Shown here piece after piece: positions 8,471 through 18,268 of a stretch of DNA of 64,000 nt. Position 1 is the stretch's first letter. Each line of letters opens with the position of its first letter. The stretch spans positions 310,001 through 374,000 of the forward strand of contig JAFKFH010000009.1 in the NCBI GenBank assembly GCA_017307375.1. Direction: 5' to 3'. Source of the stretch: Alphaproteobacteria bacterium. GTDB lineage: Bacteria > Pseudomonadota > Alphaproteobacteria > Ferrovibrionales > Ferrovibrionaceae. A program made the position numbers and the translations under genes. The notes under the pieces are model-generated. The model searched no databases and was not told the DNA's origin. It saw nothing but the letters and a program-made list of their open reading frames with translations.

Positions 8471-9379
8471 ATGACCTATCAGATCGGCTTTTCCGGCGGC
8501 AGGCTCGACCGCGCCGGAACCAGGCGCAACGACCCGGCATGGCTGGCCGCGACGCTTGCCGCGCCCGAGACCCGCTTCGTCGCCGTCAATGCCGAGCTGA
8601 AGGTGGCGATCGACCTGGCGCCGGCGCCCCGCATCGCCTGGCGCGGCGCCGAGGCGATGCTGCGCGACGGCGCCAATGCCGTCCTGCTCGGCCTGGCCGA
8701 CGGCGTCGCCCATGTCGCGGTCGACCGCCCCGACCTGACCGAACCGCCGCCCGGCGCCAAGTTCATCGACCTGCGCTCGATCGCCCCGCAGCTGCGCGAC
8801 GGCGAGGCCGGCATCCTGGCCCAGGCCAAGAGCATGATCGACTGGCACCGCCGCCACCGCTTCTGCGCGGTCTGCGGCCATGGCTCGCAGCCGGCCGAAG
8901 GCGGCTATGTCCGGCATTGCACCAACCCCGAGTGCAAGGCCCATCACTTCCCGCGCACCGACCCCGTCGCCATCATGCTGGTGGTGCACGGGTCAGACGT
9001 GCTGCTCGGCCGCCAGCGCCAGTTCGTCGCCGGCGCCTATTCGGCGCTGGCCGGTTTCATCGAACCGGGCGAGACGATCGAGGAAGCGGTCGCCCGCGAG
9101 ATCGCCGAGGAAGCCGGGATCACCGTCGGCCGGGTGCGCTACCTCGCCTCCCAGCCCTGGCCGTTCCCGTCGTCGCTGATGATCGGCTGCGTCGCCGAGG
9201 CCATGACCCGCGACATCGTCATCGACACCCAGGAACTCGAGGATTGCCGGTGGTTTGCGCGCGACGAGGTGGTGCGCATGGTCGACCGCGCCCTCGACCT
9301 CGAAGCCAATCCGCGCATGCCGCCGCCGCTGAGCCTCGCGCATCAGCTGGCGCGGATGTGGCTCGACGAGACGGCCTAG
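8471..9379 (+). CDS. nudC: NAD(+) diphosphatase / RNA NAD-decapping hydrolase NudC
   Basis: This 302-residue protein has all three hallmarks of NudC. A four-cysteine zinc ribbon runs FCAVCG to CTNPECKAHHFPR near residues 135-160. The Nudix box GFIEPGETIEEAVAREIAEE is near 195. The NudC-specific SQPWPFPSSLM follows just after it. NudC hydrolyses NAD(H) to NMN and AMP and removes NAD caps from RNA. Its stop overlaps the stop of the convergent prephenate dehydratase gene by 3 bases. Confidence 0.95.
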   Translation: MTYQIGFSGGRLDRAGTRRNDPAWLAATLAAPETRFVAVNAELKVAIDLAPAPRIAWRGAEAMLRDGANAVLLGLADGVAHVAVDRPDLTEPPPGAKFIDLRSIAPQLRDGEAGILAQAKSMIDWHRRHRFCAVCGHGSQPAEGGYVRHCTNPECKAHHFPRTDPVAIMLVVHGSDVLLGRQRQFVAGAYSALAGFIEPGETIEEAVAREIAEEAGITVGRVRYLASQPWPFPSSLMIGCVAEAMTRDIVIDTQELEDCRWFARDEVVRMVDRALDLEANPRMPPPLSLAHQLARMWLDETA

Positions 9380-10239
9380 CGCTTCTCCCGCCGATAGGGA
9401 TGCGCCGGATAGGCGCCCAGCACCTTCATCTTGATGGTGAAGTGGCGCAGTTCGTCGAGCGCCCGGTCGACCGCCTTGTCGGCCGGGTGGCCCTCGATCT
9501 CGGCATAGAACTGCGCCACCGTGAAGGTCTCGATCAGGTAGCTTTCGAGCTTGACCACGTTGACGCCGTTGGTGGCGAACCCACCCAGCGCCTTGTAGAG
9601 CGCCGAGGGCTGGCTGCCGACCTGGAACAGGATCGAGGTCATGAACGGCCCCGCCGACAGCGGGTCGGGGTCCTGGCGGTGGCGGGTCAGCGCGACGAAA
9701 CGGGTGGTGTTGCCGAGCTGGTCCTCGATGCCGGCCTGCAGCGAGTCGAGGCCGTAGATCTCGCCGGCCAGGCCCGAGGCGATCGCCGCTTCCTCCGGGT
9801 TGCCGCGGGCGGCGACGTCCTTGGCGGCGCCGGCGGTATCGGCGACCTCGATCGCATCGAGGCCGTGGGCGCGCAGATACTGCCGGCACTGCGACAGCGC
9901 CTGGATATGGCTGTAGACCCGCCTGAGCGAGCCGAGGGTCGCCCCCTTCGGCGCCAGCAGGTGGTGGCGCACCCGCAGGAAGTGCTCGGCCACGATCGCC
10001 AGTCCCGAATCCGGCAGCAGCGCGTGGATGTCGGCCACGCGGCCGGCCATCGAATTCTCGATCGGGATCAGTGCCCGGTCGACCGCGCCGTCCTGCAGCG
10101 CGGCGAAGGCGTCGGCGAAGGTGGCGCAAGGATAGGGCGTCAGCTCCGGGTAGACTTCGCGGCAGGCCAGATGCGAATAGGCGCCCGGCACCCCCTGGAA
10201 CGCCAGCAGGTCGCCCGGATCGGACAGATCGCCGGTCAT
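9376..10239 (-). CDS. pheA: Prephenate dehydratase, second tandem copy
   Basis: It converts prephenate to phenylpyruvate in phenylalanine synthesis. The 287 residues comprise a PDT domain (1-180), with IPIENSMAGRV and the catalytic NTTRF motif, and a C-terminal ACT domain with GGFATNGVNVVKLESY. The usual ESRP phenylalanine-binding motif of ACT domains is replaced by ESYL. It starts 4 bases after the stop of a very similar gene, so the pair arose by tandem duplication and forms an operon downstream of kdsB. Confidence 0.93.
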   Translation of the reverse strand: MTGDLSDPGDLLAFQGVPGAYSHLACREVYPELTPYPCATFADAFAALQDGAVDRALIPIENSMAGRVADIHALLPDSGLAIVAEHFLRVRHHLLAPKGATLGSLRRVYSHIQALSQCRQYLRAHGLDAIEVADTAGAAKDVAARGNPEEAAIASGLAGEIYGLDSLQAGIEDQLGNTTRFVALTRHRQDPDPLSAGPFMTSILFQVGSQPSALYKALGGFATNGVNVVKLESYLIETFTVAQFYAEIEGHPADKAVDRALDELRHFTIKMKVLGAYPAHPYRREKR

Positions 10240-10243
10240 CGCC

Positions 10244-11107
10244 TCAGGCCGGCTCGCCGCGATAGGGGTGGGCGGGGAACACGCCGAGCATCTTGAAGCG
10301 GCCCGAGAAGTACTTGAGCTCGTCGAGCGCGCGGTCGACCGCCTTGTCGGCCGGATGGCCCTCGATTTCCAGGTAGAACTGCGCCACCTGGAAGCTCGCA
10401 TCGGTGATGTAGCTTTCCAGCTTGACCACGTTGATGCCGTTGGTGGCAAACCCGCCCAGCGCCTTGTAGAGCGCGGCCGGCTGGCTGCGCACCTGGAACA
10501 GCACCGCGGTCAGGGTCCGCCCGGACTTGGGGTCCGGGTCCGAACGGTGGCGGGCCATGACGACGAAGCGGGTGGTATTGCCGAGCTGGTCCTCGACATT
10601 GGCGCGCAAGGATTGCAGGCCGTAGATCTCGCCGGCGATCTCGGAGGCGATGACGGCTTCCTCGGGGTCGTTGCGCTCGGCGATTTCCTTGGCGGCGCCG
10701 GCGGTATTGGCGCGCACGATCGCCTCGAGCCCCAGGTCGCGGATCAGCTTGCGGCACTGCGACAGGCCCTGGATATGGCTGTAGACCCGCTTGACCCGGT
10801 CGATCCGGGCCCCTTTCGGCGCCAGCAGGTGGTGGCGGATCCGCAGGAAATGCTCGCCGACGATGTAGAGGCCGGAATCGGGCAGCAGATGGTGGATGTC
10901 GGCGACGCGGCCGGCCAGCGAATTCTCGATCGGGAACAGCGCGCGGTCGGCGCGGCCCGACGTGACCGCGGCAAAAGAGTCCTCGAAGCTCGGGCAGGCC
11001 AAGGGAATCAGATCCGGAAACGCTTCCCGGCAGGCCAGGTGCTGATAGGCACCGGGCTCGCCCTGGAAGGCGATGAGGCGGGAGGGATCTTCCATCGGCG
11101 AGTTCAT
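10244..11107 (-). CDS. pheA: Prephenate dehydratase, first tandem copy
   Basis: This is another 287-residue PDT-ACT protein, with FPIENSLAGRV, NTTRF and ACT-domain GGFATNGINVVKLESY, again lacking the canonical ESRP. It is strongly similar to the next gene along the whole length (shared HLLAPKG, VYSHIQ, YKALGGFATNG, EGHPADKAVDRALDEL). Most alphaproteobacteria have one such gene, so one copy may differ in feedback control or in prephenate versus arogenate preference. That part is inference. Confidence 0.93.
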   Translation of the reverse strand: MNSPMEDPSRLIAFQGEPGAYQHLACREAFPDLIPLACPSFEDSFAAVTSGRADRALFPIENSLAGRVADIHHLLPDSGLYIVGEHFLRIRHHLLAPKGARIDRVKRVYSHIQGLSQCRKLIRDLGLEAIVRANTAGAAKEIAERNDPEEAVIASEIAGEIYGLQSLRANVEDQLGNTTRFVVMARHRSDPDPKSGRTLTAVLFQVRSQPAALYKALGGFATNGINVVKLESYITDASFQVAQFYLEIEGHPADKAVDRALDELKYFSGRFKMLGVFPAHPYRGEPA

Positions 11108-11155
11108 GGCAACGCTACTTTCAGGCGAGCGGATGACGCGGGATGCTCAGGGATA

Positions 11156-11896
11156 TCAGGCCATCGCCGCGCGGACGCGATCGAGGTCGGCGGGAGTATC
11201 GACACCCAGCGGAACCCTGTCAACGAGCGCCACCCCGATGGTCATGCCGGCCTCCAGCGCCCGCAACTGCTCGAGCCGCTCGCGGATTTCCAGCGGCGAG
11301 GGCGGCAGCGCCACGAAGCGCTGCAGGGCGGCCCGGGTATAGGCGTAGATCCCGATATGGTGCCACAGCGGCCCCTCGCCGGTCGGCGCGGTGGCCCGGG
11401 TGAAATAGAGGGCGCGGCCGTTGCGGCCGTCCGGCCCCATCGCCACGATCGCCTTGGTCACGCTGTCGGCGGTGCGCTCGCGCGGGTCGGTGATGACGGC
11501 GGCCAGCGTGCCGATGTCGGTGCCGGCGACGTCGAGCGGCGCCAGCGAGCGCCGCACGTCCTCCGGCGCGATCGCCGGCAGGTCGCCCTGCAGGTTGACG
11601 ATCGCGTCGTGCCGGCCGTCCGGGTCGCAGGCCTGGACCGCCGCCCAGACGCGGTCGGAGCCCGAGGGCAGGGCCGGGTCGGTCATCACCGCGCGGCCGC
11701 CCGCGGCGGTCACCGCCTCGGCGATCTCGGGGTCGCCGCAGGCGACGACCACCGGGCCGATATCGGCCTCGATCGCCCGGCGCCACACCTGGACGATCAT
11801 CGGCAGGCCGTGGATATCGGCCAGCGGCTTGTTCGGCAGACGGGTCGAGGCGAGCCGCGACGGCACGACGACGAGGGGGCTGGAAGGGCTCGCCAT
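11156..11896 (-). CDS. kdsB: 3-deoxy-manno-octulosonate (CMP-KDO) cytidylyltransferase
   Basis: KdsB activates KDO with CTP for lipopolysaccharide inner-core synthesis. The 246-residue product shows the nucleotide-binding start VVVPSRLASTRLPNKPLADI, the VNLQGDLP metal/substrate motif, and DTPADLDRVR at the C-terminus. The ATG at 11896 has GGGAGG about 10 bases upstream, so it is preferred to the longer frame opening at 11923. It leads a three-gene operon with the two prephenate dehydratases. Confidence 0.95.
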   Translation of the reverse strand: MASPSSPLVVVPSRLASTRLPNKPLADIHGLPMIVQVWRRAIEADIGPVVVACGDPEIAEAVTAAGGRAVMTDPALPSGSDRVWAAVQACDPDGRHDAIVNLQGDLPAIAPEDVRRSLAPLDVAGTDIGTLAAVITDPRERTADSVTKAIVAMGPDGRNGRALYFTRATAPTGEGPLWHHIGIYAYTRAALQRFVALPPSPLEIRERLEQLRALEAGMTIGVALVDRVPLGVDTPADLDRVRAAMA

Positions 11897-12085
11897 GGCC
11901 AAATATCCTCCCGGAAACGGCAATTTTGCCCGGGCGCCGTTATACGGGTTGCCAGTCTCGCCCGGAAGTCGCTAAATTCCGCCCGCTCGGCGGGGTGTTA
12001 GACGCGGACCGATTCCGCGCGCGCCCAGCCGGCAGGCCCGCCTTCGCGCGGGGCCCGGGGGCCAAAGACTACATAGGGTAGCGAA

Positions 12086-12634
12086 ATGGACAGTTTTGAA
12101 TTCAACAAGGTCGCCGGTGCGGTGCTTGCCGCCGCCCTGATCGCCGTCGTCATCGGCAATGTCGGCGGCATGGTGGTGAGCCCGAAGAAGCTGTCGACCA
12201 ACGCCTACCCGATCGCGGTGCCCGACGAAGCCGCCGCCGCGGCCGAGCCGGCGAAGGCCGAGCCCCAGGTGCCGCTGGGCCAGCTGCTGGCCGCCGCGAA
12301 TGTCGACGCCGGCGCCAATGCGGCCAAGAAGTGCCTGACCTGCCACAGCTTCGACAAGGGCGGTCCCGCCAAGGTCGGCCCGAATCTCTACGGCGTGCTG
12401 GGCAACCACCATGCCCATGCCGACGGCTTCGCCTATTCGCCGGCCATGGCCGCGCTGAAGGGCAAGGAGTGGACCTGGGACGACATGAACGCCTGGGTCG
12501 AGGCGCCGTCCAAGGCGATCCCCGGCAACAAGATGGCCTTCGCCGGGATCAAGAGCGCCAAGGAACGCGCCGACCTGCTGCTCTACATCAACAAGATGTC
12601 GGACAAGCCGCTGCCGCTGCCGCCGGCCAACTGA
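12086..12634 (+). CDS. Membrane-anchored cytochrome c (CycM/c552 type)
   Basis: This 182-residue protein has an uncleaved N-terminal membrane anchor (VAGAVLAAALIAVVIGNVGG, residues 9-28), an Ala/Pro/Glu-rich linker and one class I cytochrome c domain. The haem motif is CLTCH near residue 90 and the likely axial methionine is in NKMAFAGIK. Such cytochromes carry electrons from the bc1 complex to terminal oxidase in alphaproteobacteria. The next gene begins 14 bases downstream. Confidence 0.93.
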   Translation: MDSFEFNKVAGAVLAAALIAVVIGNVGGMVVSPKKLSTNAYPIAVPDEAAAAAEPAKAEPQVPLGQLLAAANVDAGANAAKKCLTCHSFDKGGPAKVGPNLYGVLGNHHAHADGFAYSPAMAALKGKEWTWDDMNAWVEAPSKAIPGNKMAFAGIKSAKERADLLLYINKMSDKPLPLPPAN

Positions 12635-12648
12635 GCCGCCGCGCCCGC

Positions 12649-13446
12649 GTGACGACGGAGCTTGCCCCCGGGCTGGTGACGGCCGAGCATCTCGTGCTCG
12701 CCGCCACCCTGGCCGATGCCGCCGGCGCGGTGATCCGCCCCTATTTCCGCGCCGGGGTCGACGTCGACGACAAGGCCGACGCCTCGCCGGTCACCATCGC
12801 CGACCGCGAGGCCGAGCTGGCGATGCGCCGCCTGATCGAGGCGCGCTTTCCCGACCACGGCATCTTCGGCGAGGAACACGGAATCGTCCGCGGCGATGCC
12901 AATTTCGTCTGGATCCTCGATCCCGTCGACGGCACCAAATCCTTCGTTGCCGGCCTGCCGCTGTTCGTCACGCTGATCGCGCTGACCTGGCGCGGCAAGC
13001 CGATCCTGGGCGTCATCGACCAGCCGGTCACCGGCGAGCGCTGGATCGGGGCCATCGGCCACGGCACGACGCTGAACGGCAAGCCCGTCACGGTGCGCCG
13101 CGGCCGCGCCCTGGCGGACGCCACCGCCTTCTTCCTGCCCCATGCCGGGCCCGACGATCCCGACGAGAAGGCGCTGGATGCCCTGCGCCGGCGCATCAAG
13201 CTGTTCCGGCTGGGCGGCGACGGCTATGCCTATGCCCTGCTCGCCTCCGGTTTCGTAGACGTGATCGCCGAACCCGAACTGCAGCCCTATGATTTCGCGG
13301 CACTGGTCGCCGTCATCGAGGGCGCCGGCGGCCTGATCACCGACTGGGAGGGCCGGCCGCTCGATGCCCGCCGCACCGCCCGCGTGCTGGCGGCGGGCGA
13401 CCCGACGCTGTTGCGCGCCGCCAGCGAGGTGCTGACGGCAGGTTAA
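12649..13446 (+). CDS. hisN: Histidinol-phosphatase / inositol monophosphatase family protein
   Basis: This 265-residue Mg2+-dependent phosphatase has the family's metal-binding motifs: GEEHG near residue 75, WILDPVDGTKSF around 90, and C-terminal PYDFAALVAVIEGAGG. The pattern fits the alphaproteobacterial HisN subgroup, which dephosphorylates histidinol phosphate, but inositol-phosphatase activity cannot be excluded. A GTG at 12649 is taken as start because it is the first start codon after the cytochrome c stop. Confidence 0.85.
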   Translation: MTTELAPGLVTAEHLVLAATLADAAGAVIRPYFRAGVDVDDKADASPVTIADREAELAMRRLIEARFPDHGIFGEEHGIVRGDANFVWILDPVDGTKSFVAGLPLFVTLIALTWRGKPILGVIDQPVTGERWIGAIGHGTTLNGKPVTVRRGRALADATAFFLPHAGPDDPDEKALDALRRRIKLFRLGGDGYAYALLASGFVDVIAEPELQPYDFAALVAVIEGAGGLITDWEGRPLDARRTARVLAAGDPTLLRAASEVLTAG

Positions 13447-13465
13447 TATTGACGGAGGTGGCCCG

Positions 13466-15289
13466 TTGGCTTTCCGCGCTCTCGCCATCCTGACGGCGCT
13501 TTTCCTGACGGCGCCGCTCGCCGCCCAGACCGTTCCGACCACCACCAGCCATGCGCTGTCCCTGATCGACAAGCCGCGCTATCCCGCCGATTTCAGGCAG
13601 CTCGACTATGTCGACCCGGCGGCGCCGAAGGGCGGCGAGATCAAACTGTCGTCGCTCGGCGGGTTCGACACGATCAACCCGTTCATCGCCAAGGGCGACC
13701 CCGCCCCCGGGATCGGACTGGTCTACGACACGCTGATGACCTCGACGCTCGACGATGCCTCGACCGAATACGGGCTCGTCGCCGAAAGCGTCGAGGTGCC
13801 CGAGGATCTCTCCTGGGTGATCTTCAACATCCGGCCCGAAGCCAAGTGGCATGACGGCACGAAGATCACCGCCGACGACGTCGTCTTCTCGTTCGACACG
13901 CTGAAGGCCAAGGGCGCGCCGCTCTATCGCTTCTATTACGCCAATGTCGAGAAGGGCGAGGCACTGTCGCCGGCGAAGGTGAAGTTCTCGTTCTCCGGCC
14001 CGCGCAACCGCGAACTGCCCCAGATCATGGGCCAGCTGCCGGTGCTGCAGAAGGCGTACTGGAGCGCCAACGACATCGAGCGCACGACACTCACCCCGTT
14101 CATGTCCTCCGGCCCCTACAAGGTCGGCGCGCTCGAGGCCAACCGCTCGATCACGCTGGAACGGGTCAAGGACTACTGGGGCCGCGACCTGGCGCTGAAC
14201 CGCGGGCGGCATAATTTCGACCGCATCCGCTACGACCTCTACCGCGACGAGACCGTGCGGTTCGAGGCGTTCAAGGCCGGACAGTACGATTACCGGTCGG
14301 AGATCGTCTCGCGGCTGTGGGTGCGCGACTACGATTTCCCCGCGGTCCGCAACGGCCAGGTGGTCAAGCTGACCCTGAAGAACGAGCGGCCGGGCGGCAT
14401 GGTCGGGTTCGGCTTCAACCTGCGCCGGCCGATGTTCAAGGACGTGCGCGTGCGCGAGGCCCTGGCCCGATCGTTCGACTGGGAATGGAGCAATACGAAC
14501 CTGCTGTTCGACCAGCACCAGCGGATCGAGAGCTATTTCCCCAACAACGAGGCCGGGTCGAAGGGCCTGCCCGGCGAGGGCGAGCTGAAGCTGCTGGAAC
14601 CGCTGAAGGCGCAGGTGCCGCCGCGCGTCTTCACCGAGCAGTTCAAGGCCCCCGTCTCGGACGGGACCGGGGCCGACCGCACCAACCTGCGCCAGGCGGC
14701 CGCCCTGCTGCGCGAGGCGGGCTGGACGGTCAGGGACCAGAAGCTGATCGGGCCCGACGGCCAGCAGATGAAGATCGAGGTGCTGCTGCAGCAGGAAGCC
14801 TTCGTCGGCATCTTCAATGCCTGGAAGCAGACGCTGACCCGCCTGGGCGTCGACATGACCGTGCGGCTGGTCGACAGCGCGCAATACGTCAACCGCATGC
14901 GCTCGTTCGACTTCGACATGGCGCTGGTATCCTGGGCCCAGTCGGAATCGCCGGGCAACGAGCAGCGCGACTTCTTTTCCTGCGCGGCCGCCCAGCGCGA
15001 GAACAGCCGCAACCAGCCTGGCATCTGCGACCCCGCGGTCGACGCGCTGATCGACCGCATCATCCAGGCCCACGACCGGCCCGAGCTGCTCTACGCCACC
15101 CGGGCGCTTGACCGCGTGCTGCTGTGGAACTGGTTCGTCGTGCCGTTCTCGACCGTCTATGTCGACCGCATCGCGGTCTGGAACAAGTTCGGCATGCCCA
15201 AGGTCACGCCGCGCTACGGCCCCGACATCCTCGCCTGGTGGATCGACCCGGACAAGCAAGCCGCCCTGGAGGCCGCACGCAAGCAATGA
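13466..15289 (+). CDS. Peptide ABC transporter substrate-binding protein 1 (SBP family 5)
   Basis: This 607-residue periplasmic protein has a signal peptide (LAILTALFLTAPLAAQ). Family-5 SBP features include KGGEIKLSSLGGFDTINPF and WHDGTKITADDVVFSF. Overall it resembles YejA-type binding proteins. The start is a TTG with GGAGG 7 bases upstream (13454-13458). Its stop overlaps the start of a second, homologous binding protein (ATGA), and permease and ATPase genes follow, so it is part of a five-gene Yej-type operon importing oligopeptides or peptide-like molecules. Confidence 0.92.
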   Translation: MAFRALAILTALFLTAPLAAQTVPTTTSHALSLIDKPRYPADFRQLDYVDPAAPKGGEIKLSSLGGFDTINPFIAKGDPAPGIGLVYDTLMTSTLDDASTEYGLVAESVEVPEDLSWVIFNIRPEAKWHDGTKITADDVVFSFDTLKAKGAPLYRFYYANVEKGEALSPAKVKFSFSGPRNRELPQIMGQLPVLQKAYWSANDIERTTLTPFMSSGPYKVGALEANRSITLERVKDYWGRDLALNRGRHNFDRIRYDLYRDETVRFEAFKAGQYDYRSEIVSRLWVRDYDFPAVRNGQVVKLTLKNERPGGMVGFGFNLRRPMFKDVRVREALARSFDWEWSNTNLLFDQHQRIESYFPNNEAGSKGLPGEGELKLLEPLKAQVPPRVFTEQFKAPVSDGTGADRTNLRQAAALLREAGWTVRDQKLIGPDGQQMKIEVLLQQEAFVGIFNAWKQTLTRLGVDMTVRLVDSAQYVNRMRSFDFDMALVSWAQSESPGNEQRDFFSCAAAQRENSRNQPGICDPAVDALIDRIIQAHDRPELLYATRALDRVLLWNWFVVPFSTVYVDRIAVWNKFGMPKVTPRYGPDILAWWIDPDKQAALEAARKQ

Positions 15290-17109
15290 GACGATCGCTC
15301 GCAGCCCTGGGCCTCGGCCTGGCCCTGGTGGCCAGCCCGCTGGCCGCCGAACCCCGTCACGGCCTCTCGGCCTTCGGCGATCTGAAATATCCGGCGACCT
15401 TCACCCATTTCGACTACGTCAATCCGCAGGCGCCGAAGGGCGGCGACCAGCGGGCGATGTCGTTCTCGACCTTCGACAGCTTCCATCCGGCGATCCTGCG
15501 GGGCAACCCGGCCCCGTCGATCAGCCTGCTGTTTGCCAGCCTGATGACCCGCGCGCTCGACGAGCCGGATGCGATGTACGGCTATATCGCCGAAAGCGCC
15601 GATGTCGCCCCCGATCATTCGTCGGTCACCTTCGCCCTGCGCCCGACCGCCCGCTGGCACGACGGCACGCCGATCACCGCCGACGACGTGGTCTTCACCC
15701 TGGAAGCGATCCGGCGCGACGGCCATCCGCAATACCGCCTGGCCCTGACCGACGTCACCGGCATCGAGGCCGACGGCCCGCTGAAGGTGACGGTGCGCTT
15801 CAAGCCCGGCCCCGCCTCACGCGATCTGCCGCTGACCGTCGCGTCCCTGCCGATCCTGCAGAAGAAGTGGTTCGATGGGCGCGAGTTCACCAAGCCGACG
15901 CTGGAACCGCCGACCGGCTCGGGCCCCTACAAGGTCGAATCGGCCGATCCCGGCCGCAACCTCACCTATGCCCGCGTCAGGGACTGGTGGGGCGAGAAGC
16001 TGCCCGTGGCGGTGGGACGCTTCAATCCCGACCGCATGCGCTGGGTCTATTTCCGCGACCGCGAGATCGCGGTCGAGGGCTTCTTCGCCGGCGAATACGA
16101 TGTCCGGCTGGAATTGACCGCGCGGGTCTGGGCCACCGGCTACGACAAGCCGCCAGTCGAGAAGGGCTACATCAAGCGCGAAGTCCTGCCCGACGGCAAC
16201 CCGGCCGGCTTCCAGGCCTTCTACTTCAACACCCGCCGGGCGAAGTTCGCCGATCCGAAGGTGCGCGAGGCCCTGGCGCTGGCCTTCGATTTCGAGTGGA
16301 CCAACAAGACGCTGTTCTATGGCCTCTACAAGCGCCTGCGCTCGCGCTTCGACAATTCGCCGCTGGCCGCCACCGGCCTGCCCTCGCCGGCCGAGCTGGC
16401 GCTGCTCGAACCGTTCCGGGCCGAGCTGGACCCCCGCGTCTTCACCGAGGAATTCAATCCGCCCAGGACCGACGGGTCGGGCGAGATGCGCGACAACCTG
16501 CGCCGGGCCGGCCAGCTGCTGACCGCCGCGGGCTGGGTCGTCAAGGACGGGCGCCGCGTCAACGCCCGGACCGGCGAGGCGCTGTCGCTCGAATTCCTCG
16601 AATTCGAACCGTCGTTCGACCGGATCCTCGGGCCCTATTTCCGCAATCTCGAGCGGCTGGGCATCAAGGCGGAGATGCGCGTGGTCGATCCCGCGGCCTT
16701 CGAGAACCGCATCCGCGACTTCGATTTCGATGCGACCAGCCGCGGCTACAGCCAGGGTCCGACCCCCGGCATCGAACTGAAGAACTTCTTCGGCGCGGCC
16801 GCCGCCGACGTCACCGGCAGCCTGAACATCCCCGGCATCAGGTCGAAGGCGGTCGACGCGCTGGTCGAGAAGGCGCTGGCCGCGACGACGCGCGAGGAGC
16901 TGACGGTCGCGATCCGCGCGCTGGACCGGGTGCTGATGTGGGGCAACTACTGGATCCCCAGCTGGTATTCCGGCACGCATCGCCTGGCCTATTGGGACCG
17001 CCTGTCGCGCCCCGATCCGATCGCGCCCTATTCCGACTACAACCCGGAATGGGAGGATTACTGGTGGTACGACGAAGCCAAGGCGGCCAGGCTGCCGAAG
17101 GTGCGGTGA
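15286..17109 (+). CDS. Peptide ABC transporter substrate-binding protein 2 (SBP family 5)
   Basis: This is a 607-residue paralogue of the preceding protein, of identical length, with its own signal peptide (LAALGLGLALVASPLAAEP) and the same WHDGTPITADDVVFTLE block. The two share the framework but differ in the binding-site region, so they probably deliver different peptides to the same permease. Start and preceding stop overlap by 4 bases. Confidence 0.92.
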   Translation: MRRSLAALGLGLALVASPLAAEPRHGLSAFGDLKYPATFTHFDYVNPQAPKGGDQRAMSFSTFDSFHPAILRGNPAPSISLLFASLMTRALDEPDAMYGYIAESADVAPDHSSVTFALRPTARWHDGTPITADDVVFTLEAIRRDGHPQYRLALTDVTGIEADGPLKVTVRFKPGPASRDLPLTVASLPILQKKWFDGREFTKPTLEPPTGSGPYKVESADPGRNLTYARVRDWWGEKLPVAVGRFNPDRMRWVYFRDREIAVEGFFAGEYDVRLELTARVWATGYDKPPVEKGYIKREVLPDGNPAGFQAFYFNTRRAKFADPKVREALALAFDFEWTNKTLFYGLYKRLRSRFDNSPLAATGLPSPAELALLEPFRAELDPRVFTEEFNPPRTDGSGEMRDNLRRAGQLLTAAGWVVKDGRRVNARTGEALSLEFLEFEPSFDRILGPYFRNLERLGIKAEMRVVDPAAFENRIRDFDFDATSRGYSQGPTPGIELKNFFGAAAADVTGSLNIPGIRSKAVDALVEKALAATTREELTVAIRALDRVLMWGNYWIPSWYSGTHRLAYWDRLSRPDPIAPYSDYNPEWEDYWWYDEAKAARLPKVR

Positions 17110-17114
17110 TGGCA

Positions 17115-17150
17115 GCGCCCTCTGCGCTTCACTTCGTCCGGAATGACGGC
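17115..17150. repeat. Fragment of a dispersed intergenic repeat
   Basis: The short gap between the second binding protein and yejB holds a CTGCGCTTCACTTCGTCCGG stretch followed by AATGACGG. It resembles one end of the palindromic element seen complete near 39.4 kb. Only one arm is present. The repeat assignment rests on similarity by eye. Confidence 0.4.
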
Positions 17151-17155
17151 ATCTG

Positions 17156-18268
17156 ATGCTGGCCTATATCCTGCGGCGCCTGCTGCTGATCATCCCGACC
17201 CTGTTCGGGATCATGGTCATCAACTTCTTCGTCATCCAGTTCGCGCCGGGCGGGCCGGTCGAGCAGGTGATCGCCCAGGTCACCGGCACCGCGGCAAACG
17301 CCACGTCGCGCATCGGCGGCTCGTCGGGCGGCGATGCCGCGGCGGGCTCGGCGCGCGCGCCCGCGCTGGGCGAAGGCACATCGAAATATCGCGGCGCGCA
17401 GGGGCTGGATCCCGAATTCATCAAGCAGATCGAGAAGCAGTTCGGCTTCGACAAGCCGCCGGTCGAACGCTTCTTCCTGATGATCGGCAACTACCTGCGC
17501 TTCGATTTCGGTGAAAGCTATTTCCGCGACCGCCGCGTCGTCGACCTCGTGCTCGACAAGCTGCCGGTCTCGATCTCGCTGGGGCTGTGGACGACGCTGA
17601 TCGTCTATCTCGTGTCGATCCCGCTCGGCATCGCCAAGGCGGTGCGCGACGGCAGCCGCTTCGACATCTGGAGTTCGGCGGTCGTCATCCTCGGCTATGC
17701 GATACCGAGCTTCCTGTTCGCCGTGCTGCTGATCGTCCTGTTCGCCGGTGGCAGCTTCCTGGCCTGGTTCCCGCTGCGCGGCCTGGTTTCGGACAATTGG
17801 GCGCAACTGTCCTGGCCCGACCGGATCCTCGACTATTTCTGGCATATCGCCCTGCCGGTGATCGCCATGGTGATCGGCGGCTTCGCGTCGCTGACCATGC
17901 TGACCAAGAATTCGTTCATCGAGGAGATCAACAAGCAGTACGTGATCACCGCCCGCGCCAAGGGCCTCAGCGAGCGCGCGGTACTGTACGGCCACGTCTT
18001 CCGCAACGCGATGCTGCTGGTCATCGCCGGGTTTCCGGCAGCCTTCATCGGCGTGCTGTTCACCGGCTCGCTGCTGATCGAGGTGATCTTCTCGCTGGAC
18101 GGCCTCGGCCTGCTGTCGTTCGAGGCGGCGATCAAGCGCGACTATCCGGTGATGTTCGGCACGCTCTACGTCTTCACGCTGATCGGGCTGATCGTCAATC
18201 TGATCTCCGACCTCACCTATGTCGCGATCGACCCGCGGATCGACTTCGAGGGGCGCGATGTCGGCTGA
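17156..18268 (+). CDS. yejB: Peptide ABC transporter permease (YejB type)
   Basis: This 370-residue inner-membrane permease has about six transmembrane helices. It includes the YejB-type periplasmic insertion after helix 1 and the EAA loop that contacts the ATPase ([20 protein letters not shown]). It ends inside the next permease gene with an 11-base overlap. It forms the transporter core with YejE and YejF homologues. Confidence 0.93.
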   Translation: MLAYILRRLLLIIPTLFGIMVINFFVIQFAPGGPVEQVIAQVTGTAANATSRIGGSSGGDAAAGSARAPALGEGTSKYRGAQGLDPEFIKQIEKQFGFDKPPVERFFLMIGNYLRFDFGESYFRDRRVVDLVLDKLPVSISLGLWTTLIVYLVSIPLGIAKAVRDGSRFDIWSSAVVILGYAIPSFLFAVLLIVLFAGGSFLAWFPLRGLVSDNWAQLSWPDRILDYFWHIALPVIAMVIGGFASLTMLTKNSFIEEINKQYVITARAKGLSERAVLYGHVFRNAMLLVIAGFPAAFIGVLFTGSLLIEVIFSLDGLGLLSFEAAIKRDYPVMFGTLYVFTLIGLIVNLISDLTYVAIDPRIDFEGRDVG

